Source: Ga0077560 sp046330395 (GTDB taxonomy: Bacteria > Actinomycetota > Thermoleophilia > Miltoncostaeales > Miltoncostaeaceae). Taken from it: 64,000 bases of DNA. Position 1 is the first letter of the stretch. Each line of letters opens with the position of its first letter. Where the stretch lies: contig JAXLSS010000009.1 in assembly GCA_046330395.1 (NCBI GenBank), forward strand, positions 45,167 through 109,166, in the 5' to 3' direction. This document shows, one piece after another, positions 36,177 through 45,757 of the stretch. Both the position numbers and the translations under genes were made by a program. The notes under the pieces are model-generated. The model made no database searches. It saw only the letters and a list, made by a program, of their open reading frames with translations, and was not told the DNA's origin.

Positions 36177-38093
36177 ATGACCGCACGTGTCCATCGCATC
36201 TCCCGCCTGGCCGCCGCCGTCGTGGCCGGCACGTGGCTGAGCGCCGCAGGTCAGGCATTTGCCGCGACGGGTGCCTACACGGTGGGTCAGATCCCGGCGC
36301 TGTCCAACCGCCTCGGTGACCTGTCCAGCCTGATGCGCACGGACGGGTCCACGGTGATGGTGTTCAGCGGGCAGAACGGCGAGCCCCGCGTGCGCGCGGC
36401 GCTGGTGCCCCTCGGTGGGACCCCGCGGGTGATCGGCAACCTGGACCTCGCGCCGAACGGCGTGGGTCCCAGCCTGGTTGACCTGGGGACCGGAGGGGTG
36501 TTCGCGGCGTGGACCCACAACACCAACGGCGGATCCGGTGCGTGGTCCCTGATGCCGGATGGGCTGACCGCCTTCGGCGGCCTCTCGTCCCTCCCCAGCG
36601 CCGGTGGGTCCGTCAGGGCGGCTCCCGGGATCGACGGCACCGCGCTGGTGGCCCGGCAGGAGATCGTGAGCCTTACCACCTATCGCGTTCGGGTGGAGTC
36701 CATCACGCCCAGCAGCGGCGTCGTGTCCAACATCGAGTCGTTGACGGCGCCCGTGACGGACCCGTACGCCGACCCGGTGCTGGCGGGCGCCGCCGACGGG
36801 TCCGCGGCGGTGGCCGCGGTGGTGGAGGAGTCACCCACGATGCACCGGCTCAGCATGGCGCGCAAACCCGCCGGTGCCGCCCTGTTCGGGGGGACGGGGA
36901 GCTTCACCAGCATCGACACGGACGCCGCCGGCATCGGGCTGCCGCAGGTGGCGCTCAACGGTCATCACCGCGTGTTCCTGGGGTGGACCGTGTACACCGG
37001 GCTCGTGTCGAAGGTCGCGGCCGGCGGGCTCACCGGGGCCATGGGGGCACCGGTCACGATCGGTGATGCGGGGACGAACATCGCGCAGATCATCGGGCTG
37101 CCCGGGGGCGGCGCCCTGGTGCTCACCACCGAGAACCTGGACGCCAACACCCACTCGGACACGGTCGCGTACTGGCTCGACGACACCGGCGCCGTCACCG
37201 CCACCGACACGCTGGCCCACACCGCCGCGGGGTCGGACGCGTACCCCGGGGTGGGCGCGGTCGATGCGAACGGGAACGTGATGGTCCCCATCATCACCGG
37301 CAACCGCACCGACAACGCCATCACCGTGCGGCTGGCCGTTCATCCGGCGGGCGGCGTCTGGACCTCGACCACGATGTTCAGCGGGGCCCCCCGCAGCCTC
37401 AGCCTGGCGCAGGTGGTGACCCGTGACGCCGGCGAGGGGGCCCTGGTGAGCTGGGTGCGGTACATCGACGCCGCCACCCCGGTGCTGGACGTGGCCGGGT
37501 ACGACGGTGGCGCGGCGCCCAGCGTCACGCGCGTGGAGGTTCCCGCCGGCGCGGTGGCGGGAACGCAGACGTTCCTGGACGGGGCCGCCACGGACTTCTC
37601 ACCCATCACGATCCACTGGGACCTGGGGGATGGCCGCGGCGTGGACGGCGCGCGGGTGCCCGTCACCTGGAACGCGCCGGGCACCTACCGGGTCACCATG
37701 CACGCCCGCGATGCGGCGGGGAACGAGACCACACGGGCCGTCAGCGTCGCCGTCGCCGCGGCGAGCGGCACGGGCGTGACCGCGCCCAAGCCCGTGCTGG
37801 TGCTGCCCGACCGGATCGGCGGACGCGTGCTGCGGCTGCGCGCCACCAGCGATGAGGCCGCGGTGATGGTGGCCACCCTCACCTGCCCCAACCCGGTCGC
37901 GCACCGTCGCGCGCTCACGCGCGCCGTGAAGCGATCACTCACGCCGGGGGTGCTCACCAAGCTGCCGGTGCCCATCCCGGCGGCGGCCACCGCCAAGCGG
38001 GCGTCGGTGCGGTGCGTGCTGGCCACCCTCACCACGAATGCGGCCGGGCAGGCGGCCCGCACACGGGCCCGTGTCACGGTGCATCGCCGCTGA
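36177..38093 (+). CDS. Secreted propeller-like protein with PKD-type domain
   Basis: Large extracellular protein of 638 residues. A signal peptide (ISRLAAAVVAGTWLSAAGQAFA) precedes about 400 residues of recurring beta-rich units (for example GDLSSLMRTDGSTVMVFSG, GVGPSLVDLGTGGVFAAW) that suggest a beta-propeller or similar fold. A PKD-like domain is near residues 475-530 (IHWDLGDGRGVDGARVP, APGTYRVTMHARDAAGN). The C-terminus is a beta-sandwich-like basic region with one Cys pair. No catalytic motif is visible; an adhesin or matrix role is possible. An in-frame ATG at 36123 is an alternative start. A TTGACA hexamer lies at 36103-36108. A similar PKD protein is encoded at 53056. Confidence 0.72.
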   Translation: MTARVHRISRLAAAVVAGTWLSAAGQAFAATGAYTVGQIPALSNRLGDLSSLMRTDGSTVMVFSGQNGEPRVRAALVPLGGTPRVIGNLDLAPNGVGPSLVDLGTGGVFAAWTHNTNGGSGAWSLMPDGLTAFGGLSSLPSAGGSVRAAPGIDGTALVARQEIVSLTTYRVRVESITPSSGVVSNIESLTAPVTDPYADPVLAGAADGSAAVAAVVEESPTMHRLSMARKPAGAALFGGTGSFTSIDTDAAGIGLPQVALNGHHRVFLGWTVYTGLVSKVAAGGLTGAMGAPVTIGDAGTNIAQIIGLPGGGALVLTTENLDANTHSDTVAYWLDDTGAVTATDTLAHTAAGSDAYPGVGAVDANGNVMVPIITGNRTDNAITVRLAVHPAGGVWTSTTMFSGAPRSLSLAQVVTRDAGEGALVSWVRYIDAATPVLDVAGYDGGAAPSVTRVEVPAGAVAGTQTFLDGAATDFSPITIHWDLGDGRGVDGARVPVTWNAPGTYRVTMHARDAAGNETTRAVSVAVAAASGTGVTAPKPVLVLPDRIGGRVLRLRATSDEAAVMVATLTCPNPVAHRRALTRAVKRSLTPGVLTKLPVPIPAAATAKRASVRCVLATLTTNAAGQAARTRARVTVHRR

Positions 38094-38108
38094 CGAGCGG
38101 CCGTGGGG

Positions 38109-38384
38109 CTAGTCCGCGGTGGTGCCGGGGCGGCGTCCCGAGGGGCGCGCCGGCCGCGTGCGCCGCCACACGGCGCTCACCTGCGTGGCCGTGAGGCCAA
38201 GGTGGGCGCCCAGCTTGCGCGTGCTCATCCCGTTCTCGAGCAGCTGGATGATCGCCCGGTCGCGCAGCGTGCGCAGCGCCACGGTGCGCTCCTCGGCGTC
38301 GCGCACATGGCCGGCCAGCTCCTCGGCCTGGCGCAGCACCCGCGCCTGGTCGAACCGCTCGCCGTTATCGTCGCCGGAGGCCAT
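38109..38384 (-). CDS. Small helix-turn-helix protein
   Basis: The 91-residue protein is helical. Its central part RDRAIIQLLENGMSTRKLGAHLGLTATQVSAVWRR reads as a helix-turn-helix with recognition helix TATQVSAVWRR, followed by a basic tail (RPARPSGRRPG). The start ATG at 38384 omits an upstream stretch (open frame to 38435) that lies in the divergent promoter. It is divergent from the DUF72 gene with 66 bases between starts, so it may regulate that promoter; this is inferred from position only. Confidence 0.7.
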   Translation of the reverse strand: MASGDDNGERFDQARVLRQAEELAGHVRDAEERTVALRTLRDRAIIQLLENGMSTRKLGAHLGLTATQVSAVWRRTRPARPSGRRPGTTAD

Positions 38385-38450
38385 CGCGGAAAGCCTTACA
38401 GATCCGCACCCGGCTGAAAACCACGTGCGCCGCATGGTCTACTCACGGGC

Positions 38451-39404
38451 ATGAGCGTTCTGGTGGGAACCGCCTCCTGGACCGACCCGGAGTTCATTAA
38501 GGCCGGGTGGTACCCCAAGGAGGTCAAGGGCGACGCCGAGGGGCGGCTGCGCTACTACGCCGAGCGGTTCCCCATGGTGGAGGTGAACGCCAGCTTCTAC
38601 GCGCTGCCCACCATCGCCACCGTGGAGGCCTGGACCGAGCGCACCCCGCCGGACTTCCGCTTCTTCGTGAAGGCCCACCAGGTGGTGTCCGGACATCCCA
38701 GCGACCCGCGCCGCCTGCCCGAGCCGCTGCGCGGACTGCCGTTCACCGCCGACAACAAGGGGCGCATCCGCCGCCCGGGCCGGGAGCTGCGCGACGCCGT
38801 CATCGACGCGCTGCTGGAGGCCCTGGGACCCATGGGCGGCAAGCTGGGCGGTGTGCTGCTGCAGCTGCCCCCGTTCGTCACCGCGGGGGAGGCGCAGCGC
38901 ACGGAACTGGAGCGCATCCTGCGCCGCTTCGCGCCCGTGCGGGTGGCCGTGGAGTTCCGCCACCGCTCCTGGGTGGCCGCCGAGGAGCGCGAGCGCACCA
39001 TGGACCTGCTGGCAGCCCGCGACGCGGCGTACGTGTGCGTGGACGCCCCGCGCCTGGACACCGCCAGCGCCATGCCGCCCATCGCGGAGGTGACCTCACC
39101 GTCGCTGGCATACCTGCGCCTGCACGGGCGCAACGCCGCCACCTGGCACACGGGCACCACCGTGGCCGAGCGCTACGACCACGTCTACACCGAGGGCGAG
39201 ATGGGGGAGTGGATCGATCCGGTGCTGGACATGGCCGAGCGCGCCCAGGAGATGGCGGTCGTCTTCAACAACAACGCGAAGGACTACGCCCTGCGGAACG
39301 CCGACGACTTTCGCAACCTGCTGCAGCACCGCATCGCCGAGACCCATCGCGAGGGCGCGAGCCTGCTGCCCGGGGCACCGCCCCACGCTCCCGAGGGGGC
39401 GTAG
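38451..39404 (+). CDS. DUF72 family protein (YecE-like)
   Basis: Uncharacterised TIM-barrel family often annotated YecE. The 317 residues begin LVGTASWTDPEFIKAGWYP. They contain the family blocks YYAERFPMVEVNASFYALP, FFVKAHQVVSGH, GVLLQLPPFV, VEFRHRSW, YLRLHGRNAATWH and VVFNNNAKDYALRNA. Everything expected is present and length is slightly above typical (~250-300). The enzymatic activity of the family is unknown to me. Confidence 0.88.
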   Translation: MSVLVGTASWTDPEFIKAGWYPKEVKGDAEGRLRYYAERFPMVEVNASFYALPTIATVEAWTERTPPDFRFFVKAHQVVSGHPSDPRRLPEPLRGLPFTADNKGRIRRPGRELRDAVIDALLEALGPMGGKLGGVLLQLPPFVTAGEAQRTELERILRRFAPVRVAVEFRHRSWVAAEERERTMDLLAARDAAYVCVDAPRLDTASAMPPIAEVTSPSLAYLRLHGRNAATWHTGTTVAERYDHVYTEGEMGEWIDPVLDMAERAQEMAVVFNNNAKDYALRNADDFRNLLQHRIAETHREGASLLPGAPPHAPEGA

Positions 39405-39420
39405 GGCGGGTGGGCTTCGC

Positions 39421-39816
39421 CTAGCCGGTGTGCCTGCTGTGACGGGAGATCCAGGTGGCCAGCGTCCGGATCTCACGCTTGGTGAGCGTCTTCGCGTAGT
39501 TCTTGGGCATCACGTTGGCGGGGTAGCCCTTCACGATCTCGGCGTTGGGGGAGACGATCATGGTGATGATGGCCGCGACGTCGTCGTCCTTGGCCAGCGT
39601 GTCCAGGCTGGGCCCCACCTTGCCGTGGGTGCCGACGGCTTTCAGCGCGTGGCAGCTGCCGCAGGCCATGGCCCCCGTGGTGGGCTTGCCCTTCAGGAAC
39701 AGCCGCTTCGCGTTGATGACGGGCGCCCTGGATGACGAGGTCATGCCGCCGCCCACGCCCGCGCCGGTCACGCCGATCGCCACCGCCACGGCCGCCACGG
39801 CGATTCGGGTTCTCAT
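39421..39816 (-). CDS. Secreted class I cytochrome c
   Basis: Exported electron-transfer protein of 131 residues. A signal/anchor (RIAVAAVAVAIGVTGAGVGGG) precedes a cytochrome c domain with heme site CGSCH (near residue 55) and a likely Met ligand in NVMPKNYAKTLT near residue 106. The C-terminal helix is REIRTLATWISRH. Maturation would need the TlpA/CcmH-type system encoded at 25183-26282. GGAGGAC precedes ATG 39816. It converges on the DUF72 gene. Its redox partner is unknown. Confidence 0.87.
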   Translation of the reverse strand: MRTRIAVAAVAVAIGVTGAGVGGGMTSSSRAPVINAKRLFLKGKPTTGAMACGSCHALKAVGTHGKVGPSLDTLAKDDDVAAIITMIVSPNAEIVKGYPANVMPKNYAKTLTKREIRTLATWISRHSRHTG

Positions 39817-40013
39817 GATGTCCTCCGGGTGAGGGGTGTCGGGGGGTACCACAAGACCGTACGACCCGAGCCGACGGGGAGAAACCCGCGGCGCGCGGCG
39901 CGGGACAGGCGTCCCCGGGCGCTGGGGACACCGTCGCGCCCCGGCGGTTCCCGCCGGTTCGTTCCGGCCCGGGACGGGTATCCCCGGCGGGACCGGAGGC
40001 GACGGATCGCGGG

Positions 40014-41468
40014 GTGGTGCGGGTGACCGTGACGGGCCAGGGCGGGGCGGCCGAGGCCTCCGAGCAGCTCAGCCTGGGCTCCGCCGCCGGGCGGTGGGTG
40101 CTGGCCACCACCGTGCTGGGCTCGGCCCTGGGGTTCATGGACGCCACCACGGTGAACGTGGCGTTGCCGGTGCTGGGCCGCGACCTCGGGGCGGACGTGG
40201 CCGACCTGCAGTGGGTGGTGAGCGGCTACGCCCTGTCGCTGGGCGCCCTGCTGCTGCTGGGCGGATCCCTGGGCGACCGGTACGGCCGTCGCCGGGTGTT
40301 CGTGATCGGGGCCGCGTGGTTCACCGTGGCATCGGTGCTGTGCGGGCTGGCACCCACCAGCGCCACGCTGATCTGGGCCAGGGTGCTGCAGGGCGTGGGG
40401 GCGGCCCTGATGACCCCGGGCAGCCTGGCGATCATCCAGTCGGGCTTCCACGCCGATGAGCGCGCCCGCGCCATCGGGGCGTGGTCGGCGCTGTCCGGCG
40501 TGGGCGCGGCCTTCGGGCCCATGTTCGGCGGGTACCTGGTGGATGCGGTGTCCTGGCGGGCGGTGTTCCTGCTCAACATCCCCCTGGGCATCGGGATCGT
40601 GTGGGCGGCCCTCCGTCACCTCCCGGAGAGCCGGGATCCCACCGCGGGCGCGCGCCTGGACGTGGCCGGATCGGCCCTCATCACGATCGCCCTGGCCGGC
40701 GGCAGCTTCGCGCTGATCCAGGCGCCCTCGGGCCACACCTCGCGGGTCGTCATCGTGGTGGCCACCCTGATGGGCATCGGGGGTCTGGCGTGCTTCGTGC
40801 TGGTGGAGCGCCGTCAGGAGCACCCGATGCTGCCGGCGGGGATCTTCAACGGCCTGTTCGTCAGCGCCAACGCCATCACGTTCGCGGTGTACGCCGTGCT
40901 GGGCGGCGTGATCTTCCTGCTGGTGATCCACCTGGAGGCCACCCTGCGCTACTCCCCGCTGCAGGCGGGCGCAGCGACGTTGCCCATCACCGTGCTGATG
41001 CTCGGACTGTCATCGCGGTCCGGGGCGCTGGCCAACCGCATCGGGCCCCGCCTGCAGCTCACGGTGGGGCCCCTCCTGCTGGCGGTGGGGATGCTGATGA
41101 TGGCGCCCATCGCCACCGGCGACCGGTACGCCACCGCGGTGCTGCCCGGCCTGGTGGTGTTCGGACTCGGGCTCACATCGATCGTGGCGCCCGTCACGGC
41201 CACCGCCCTGGCGGCCGTGGACGACCGCCATGCCGGGGTGGCCTCCGGCACGAACACCGCGGTGGCGCGCATCGCCGGGCTGGTGGCGGTGGCGGTGCTG
41301 CCCGCGGTGGCGGGCCTCTCGGGCGCCGACTACGACAGCGCGGCGGCCCTGCACGCCGGGTTCCCCATCGCGATGCGGGTGGCCGCGGCGGTGGCCGCCT
41401 GCGGCGCGGTGGTGGCGCTGCTCACCATCCGCCGCGATGCCCTGGAGCCCGATGGGGCACGTCCCTGA
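40014..41468 (+). CDS. Major facilitator exporter, DHA2 (14-helix, EmrB/QacA) type
   Basis: Proton-driven drug or metabolite exporter. The 484 residues show about 14 hydrophobic helices. The DHA2 features are FMDATTVNVALPVLGRDLG in helix 1, LQWVVSGYALSLGALLLLGG, GDRYGRRRVFVIG and RVLQGVGAALMTPGSLAII. Helix 5 contains GPMFGGYLVDAVSWRAVFLLN. Substrate cannot be read from sequence. Several GTGs cluster at the start (40014, 40017, 40023); I keep the first. No regulator is adjacent. Confidence 0.88.
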   Translation: MVRVTVTGQGGAAEASEQLSLGSAAGRWVLATTVLGSALGFMDATTVNVALPVLGRDLGADVADLQWVVSGYALSLGALLLLGGSLGDRYGRRRVFVIGAAWFTVASVLCGLAPTSATLIWARVLQGVGAALMTPGSLAIIQSGFHADERARAIGAWSALSGVGAAFGPMFGGYLVDAVSWRAVFLLNIPLGIGIVWAALRHLPESRDPTAGARLDVAGSALITIALAGGSFALIQAPSGHTSRVVIVVATLMGIGGLACFVLVERRQEHPMLPAGIFNGLFVSANAITFAVYAVLGGVIFLLVIHLEATLRYSPLQAGAATLPITVLMLGLSSRSGALANRIGPRLQLTVGPLLLAVGMLMMAPIATGDRYATAVLPGLVVFGLGLTSIVAPVTATALAAVDDRHAGVASGTNTAVARIAGLVAVAVLPAVAGLSGADYDSAAALHAGFPIAMRVAAAVAACGAVVALLTIRRDALEPDGARP

Positions 41469-41480
41469 CGGGCGTGCCCC
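41454..41480. terminator. Hairpin spanning the exporter stop codon
   Basis: GGGGCACG and CGTGCCCC pair perfectly around an 11-base loop that includes the MFS stop codon. The minus-strand Vgb-like gene ends at 41503, so it may terminate both transcripts. Confidence 0.55.
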
Positions 41481-41502
41481 CGGTCCTCCCGCGGGCGGAT
41501 GG

Positions 41503-43178
41503 CTATCGGATGGTGAGCGTCCTGCCGAACGTCAGCGCGGGAACGCCGCGTCCCGTCAGCGTGATGGTGTTCACCGCGTCGCCGCGGGGCGCGTTTGCCG
41601 CCACGGCGGCGTCCACACACAGCGTCAACTTCGCCTTGGCCGGGAGCGTGCCGACGCGGAACGTCAGACGCCGGGCCTTCGCGGTGAACCGCAGGGCCGG
41701 CGGCGCGGCGCGGTTGGCGGCCATCGAAACCCGGTCCAGCCCGATGCCCTTCGGGAGGACGCTCACCACCACCAGGCCGCGGATCGGCTTCCCGGTGGTG
41801 TTGCGCACGGTGTAGCTCAGGCGCGCGCGCTGCCGTCGCTGCACGGTCGCCACGCCGCCGGTCCGGAGTGTCAGCGGGGACGGGACCGTGACGGGTGCGC
41901 TGGTGGCCGAGACGGTCACGTTGAGGAGGGGGTAGGTGACGGTGGCGCGGCAGGTGATGGCGTGGGCCCGGTCGTCCAGCGTCACCAGGTGGGTGGCCGA
42001 CGCCGTCTCCGTGATGGGTACCCCGTCCCGGGACCACAGGTACCCGTCGGCCGCCGTCCGGTCACGCAGCGGTTGGCGGCCCGCCCACGTGGACCACGTG
42101 TCGCCGCCACAGGTCAGCGTTGCGCCCAACCTGACGGTTCCCGTGATCGACGGCGCGGCGATGGATGCGTCCGGCACCCCCGTGCCGATCGCACCCACCG
42201 CCTGGGTGGCGCCGTTGTCGGTGAACCACATCCGCCCGTCGGGCCCCGGGGCGATGTTGGAGGGCGATGCGCCAGAGGTGAGGCCCCCCGAGAACAGGGT
42301 GATGGTGCCATCCGGGGCGATGCGGCCCACGGCACCGATCAGCGAGGGCCCCCCGTAGATCGGGGCGAGGGCGCGCTGGGTGAACCACACCGATCCGTCC
42401 GGTCCGGGGGCGATCCCCGCGACGCCGGAGGTGGGGTTGAGTCCGGATGTGAACGTGGTCGCGGTTTCGCCGCCGGTGATCCTCACGATCGATGTCGACG
42501 TGGTGGCGACCCACTCGTTGCCGTCGGGCCCGAGGGCCATGGCGTTGAGTCGGTAGGACCCGCTGAGCGGTGTCCGCAGCACCCCCGCGGTCGACATGCG
42601 CCCGATGGAGGACGAGCCGTCCACGAACCAGAGGTTGTCGTCGGGGCCCGCGGCGATCAGCTGGGGGAAGGCCGTGTCATCCAGAGGGAACTCCGTGACC
42701 GTGCCGTCCCGCGAAACCCGGCCGATCGCCTTGCTGTGGAACCCGAAGTCGGCATACCAGACGTTGCCGTCCGGCCCGATGGTGAGGCTCGGCAGGCTCG
42801 CGGGCTGCCCCAGGCCGGCGGTGATCCGCGTGAACACGCCCTGGGGCGAAACGCGGACCAGCGCAAGGGTGCCGGGCACCCAGAGGTTGCCGTCCGGGCC
42901 GGATGCGATGGCGCCGGCGGGGTTGGGGAAGCCACCCGAGCCCTCCTGGAACACCGTCAGGGCACCTCCGGTCGTGAACCGACCCACCGTTGTGCTCGAC
43001 CTCGAGCCGTCGGTCACCCACACGTTGCCGTCCGGTCCGGATGCGATCGCGCCCGGCGAAAGGCCCGTCGCCGGTATTCGGTGATGGCCCCCACGCGGGT
43101 CGCGGCGGGGGCCGCCGCGGCTCCGGTCAGCACGGTGGCCATGGCCAGTCCCGCGATCACACGTCGCCGCCGCCCCAT
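41503..43178 (-). pseudogene. Secreted Vgb-like (SMP-30/streptogramin-lyase fold) propeller gene with an N-terminal frameshift
   Basis: The main frame encodes about 520 residues: a six- or seven-bladed propeller with repeated IASGPDGNVWVT-like blades (GPDGNVWYAD, GPDDNLWFVD, GPDGSVWFTQ, GPDGRMWFTD). An Ig-like domain and a beta-sandwich tail with an Arg-rich start follow. Signal peptide MGRRRRVIAGLAMATVLTGA lies in another frame from ATG 43178 and reads to VGAITEY. The blade frame takes over near 43075-43085, so one base is missing or extra. Whether this is a real mutation or a sequencing error cannot be told. A catalytic His/Glu set for virginiamycin B lyase was not confirmed; a structural or lactonase role is possible. 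Confidence 0.7.
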
Positions 43179-43359
43179 GATGCCCCCGATCACTCGCCAC
43201 CGGATTCGGACGTCTCAACGGTAGGCGCGCGGGGGCACGCGGCCATCGGGTGGGGCACCGCTGGGGGATCCCGGAGCGGGCGGAGCGGGTCCCGGGGCAG
43301 CCCCGAAGCCGGGCGGGCCGCACCCGGGCCGAAACTGCCAGATGACCGAAAGCGCCACC

Positions 43360-43386
43360 CCCGTGGCCGGCGGAACCGGCCACGGG
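43360..43386 (-). terminator. Hairpin after the chemoreceptor gene
   Basis: Perfect 11-base arms CCCGTGGCCGG and CCGGCCACGGG around a five-base loop, starting 12 bases past the minus-strand stop at 43398. No T-run follows. The remaining region 43179-43359 upstream of the Vgb-like gene shows no gene. Confidence 0.7.
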
Positions 43387-43397
43387 ACGGCACGCAC

Positions 43398-45587
43398 TCA
43401 GACGGTGAACTCCTCCACCATCCGGTCCAGGGCGTCGGCGCTGTCGTGCAGCGTCGAACCCGACGCCGCCACCTGCTCGGTGGCCGCGGCGGCCTGCTCG
43501 GCGTCGGCGCCCACCGAGCGCGTCAGCGCGGCGGTGCCCTCGGCGATCCGGCTCACCTCCGCGGTCTCGCCCACCAGCCGGTCGAGGTGCGGGCGGATCT
43601 CCTCGACGCTGCCGGAGATGGAGACGAACGCGTCGCGCGCGTCGTCCACGCGGGCGGCGCCTTCCAGCACCTGTGAGGTGCCCACGCCGACGGCCTCGAC
43701 TGCCCGCGCGGTGCCGCGCTGCACCTCCCGCACCAGGCCCTGGATGGACAGGGCGGCCTCGGCCGACTGCTCGGCCAGCTGGCGCACCTCGTCGGCCACC
43801 ACGGCGAACCCGCGGCCGGCGTCCCCGGCCCGTGCGGCCTCGATGGCCGCGTTGAGGGCGAGGAGGTTGGTCTGGTCGGCCAGGCTGGCGATGGTCTCCA
43901 CCATGGCGCCGATCTGACCGCTGTTGGTCTCCAGTGCGGTCATTGCGCCGACGGCCTCCTCGGACGCGCTGCGGGCGCGGTCCATCGAGGCCGATGCCAC
44001 CAGCGCCGTCTGCACCCCGGACTGGGCGGCGGTGAACGCCCGGTGGGCGGCCTCGGCGGCGTCGTCACCGGCCGCGCGGGCGGTGCGGATGCGCTCCACC
44101 TGCGAGTCGGCGCCCGCGGTGATGTCCTGGATGGACGACGCGATCCCGGTGGTGACCTGGCCCGACGCGTCGGACGCGGAGGCCAGCTCCATCGAGCTCT
44201 GCTTCACCACCCGCGACGCGTCGGCCACGCGGGTGATGCTGCCGCGCAGCGAGGTGATCATCTCCACCAGGGCGTTGCCGATGCGGTCCTCCGGGGACCG
44301 CGGCGTGACGGCCACGCGCAGGTTGCGCTGCGCCACCTGCTGCGTGGCGGCCACCGTCTCCTGCAGGTACTCCACGGTGCGCCCGAAGCTCTGGGCGAAC
44401 TGCCCGATCTCGTCGCGCGTGTGGATGTCCACCGCCACGTCGGTGTCGCCCAGCGCCAGGCGGTCGGCCACCACCAGCACCTGGCGCAGCGCGCGGCGCG
44501 TGGCGACGATGATCCCCAGCACCAGATAGCCCGCCAGCAGACAGAAGATCGCGGCGATCAGCAGTTTGGTGTTGCTGTCGCGCTCGATGCCGCCGATGCG
44601 GGCCGCGATGAGCCGGTCAAGCTGTGGGTACAGCGAGGTGCTCGCGGCCGTGGTCGCGTCGATCGCGTCGGTGGCCGCACGCGTGACGGTGGCGGCGTCG
44701 CCGGCGCCCAGCGTGCCGGCGTCGACCGCGCCCCGCAGGCCGTCCAGCACGGGCTGCGCCGTGCGCTCAAGCGTGGCGATGGCCGGCTCCACGCGGGCCT
44801 TCAGGCCGGCGTCGTGGGTGGACGCGTATGCCGTGGTGAGGTCACCGCGGATGTTGCCCACGCGGGTCTCGATCTGCGAGGACAGCACCGCGAGCTCCAC
44901 GCGGCGGGCCACCGGGAGCCCGGCGTCGCCGTAGCGGGCGCGGTCGATCGCCAGCAGGGCCTGCGCGCGCCCCAGCAGCTCCACCAGCGGGGCGCCCTGG
45001 TTCACCGCGGCGTCCATCATCCAGTAGGTGTCCAGGTCGGGGTCCAGCTCCAGCTGGGAGTTGTTGCCCACGTCGGGGATCAGCGTGCCGCCGCCGAACC
45101 CGGTGACCGCGTCCATCGCCGTCATGAGCGTCTCGGGGGATCCCGTTGCGGTGCCGGCGGCGGCGATGAGCGACTTCCACTTCGTCCAGTCACCGGCCAC
45201 GTTTGCGCGACCGCCCGCCGCGAGGCGGGCGCCCACGGCGGCGTTCGCGGCGTCGAGCGCGCGGACGTCGGCCGCCAGGCGGTCCTGCGCGGTGGTGGCC
45301 GTGGCGCCACCGGCCGAGGCCCGGACGGCGTCGGTGCGGAGCGACACCACGTCCCGCTGCACCGCCGCGGCGCGGGTGAGGAAGGTCACACCGTCGCGCT
45401 CCAGGCGATAGGCGGCCGTGTTGCGGCCGTTCATGCCGGTGTACGAGAACGCCAGCCAGCCCAGGGGGATCAGCAGGGCCGCGGCCACGGCCAGCAGCTT
45501 CCAGGTGTACCCCACGCGCCCGGTCAGCCACACCACCGGGAACAGGGCACGGTCCAGCATTCGCGACCCGAGGGGGGTCCGAGGCAT
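43398..45587 (-). CDS. Methyl-accepting chemotaxis protein
   Basis: Transmembrane chemoreceptor of 729 residues. It has an N-terminal helix (about 29-50), a long helical periplasmic-type sensor (about 50-350, Ala-rich four-helix bundle), and a second helix (KLLIAAIFCLLAGYLVLGII, about 355-375). A HAMP domain and a methyl-accepting coiled coil follow, whose tip reads DQTNLLALNAAIEAARAGDAGRGFAVVADEVR, intact for CheA/CheW contact. No che genes are in view, so its partner array is elsewhere. Ligand is unknown. The gene is alone, with an inverted repeat in its upstream region. Confidence 0.93.
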   Translation of the reverse strand: MPRTPLGSRMLDRALFPVVWLTGRVGYTWKLLAVAAALLIPLGWLAFSYTGMNGRNTAAYRLERDGVTFLTRAAAVQRDVVSLRTDAVRASAGGATATTAQDRLAADVRALDAANAAVGARLAAGGRANVAGDWTKWKSLIAAAGTATGSPETLMTAMDAVTGFGGGTLIPDVGNNSQLELDPDLDTYWMMDAAVNQGAPLVELLGRAQALLAIDRARYGDAGLPVARRVELAVLSSQIETRVGNIRGDLTTAYASTHDAGLKARVEPAIATLERTAQPVLDGLRGAVDAGTLGAGDAATVTRAATDAIDATTAASTSLYPQLDRLIAARIGGIERDSNTKLLIAAIFCLLAGYLVLGIIVATRRALRQVLVVADRLALGDTDVAVDIHTRDEIGQFAQSFGRTVEYLQETVAATQQVAQRNLRVAVTPRSPEDRIGNALVEMITSLRGSITRVADASRVVKQSSMELASASDASGQVTTGIASSIQDITAGADSQVERIRTARAAGDDAAEAAHRAFTAAQSGVQTALVASASMDRARSASEEAVGAMTALETNSGQIGAMVETIASLADQTNLLALNAAIEAARAGDAGRGFAVVADEVRQLAEQSAEAALSIQGLVREVQRGTARAVEAVGVGTSQVLEGAARVDDARDAFVSISGSVEEIRPHLDRLVGETAEVSRIAEGTAALTRSVGADAEQAAAATEQVAASGSTLHDSADALDRMVEEFTV

Positions 45588-45646
45588 CGCTCACTCCTTG
45601 TGTTCTGCGAACGAGTGAGAGCGCGCCGATGCAGTCGGGAGGTGCT

Positions 45647-45672
45647 CCGAACGCTCTACGACCAGCGTTCGG
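45647..45672. promoter_or_regulatory. Inverted repeat upstream of the chemoreceptor gene
   Basis: CCGAACGC and GCGTTCGG form a perfect 8-base inverted repeat with a 10-base spacer about 60 bases upstream of the minus-strand start at 45587. It could be an operator or simply a transcript stem; no known consensus is matched. Confidence 0.4.
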
Positions 45673-45719
45673 ACCATCGACCGCGGTGATGCGGTCTTGA
45701 GCGGGTGGGGGATCGGGGG

Positions 45720-45748
45720 TGGTGCCGCCGTGGCGGGCGGCGGCACCA
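45720..45748 (-). terminator. Hairpin at the end of the sulfate transporter operon
   Basis: TGGTGCCGCC and GGCGGCACCA pair perfectly around a short loop, beginning ten bases past the cysA stop at 45758. No T-run. Position at the operon end supports a terminator. Confidence 0.65.
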
Positions 45749-45757
45749 GGCGTTGGG

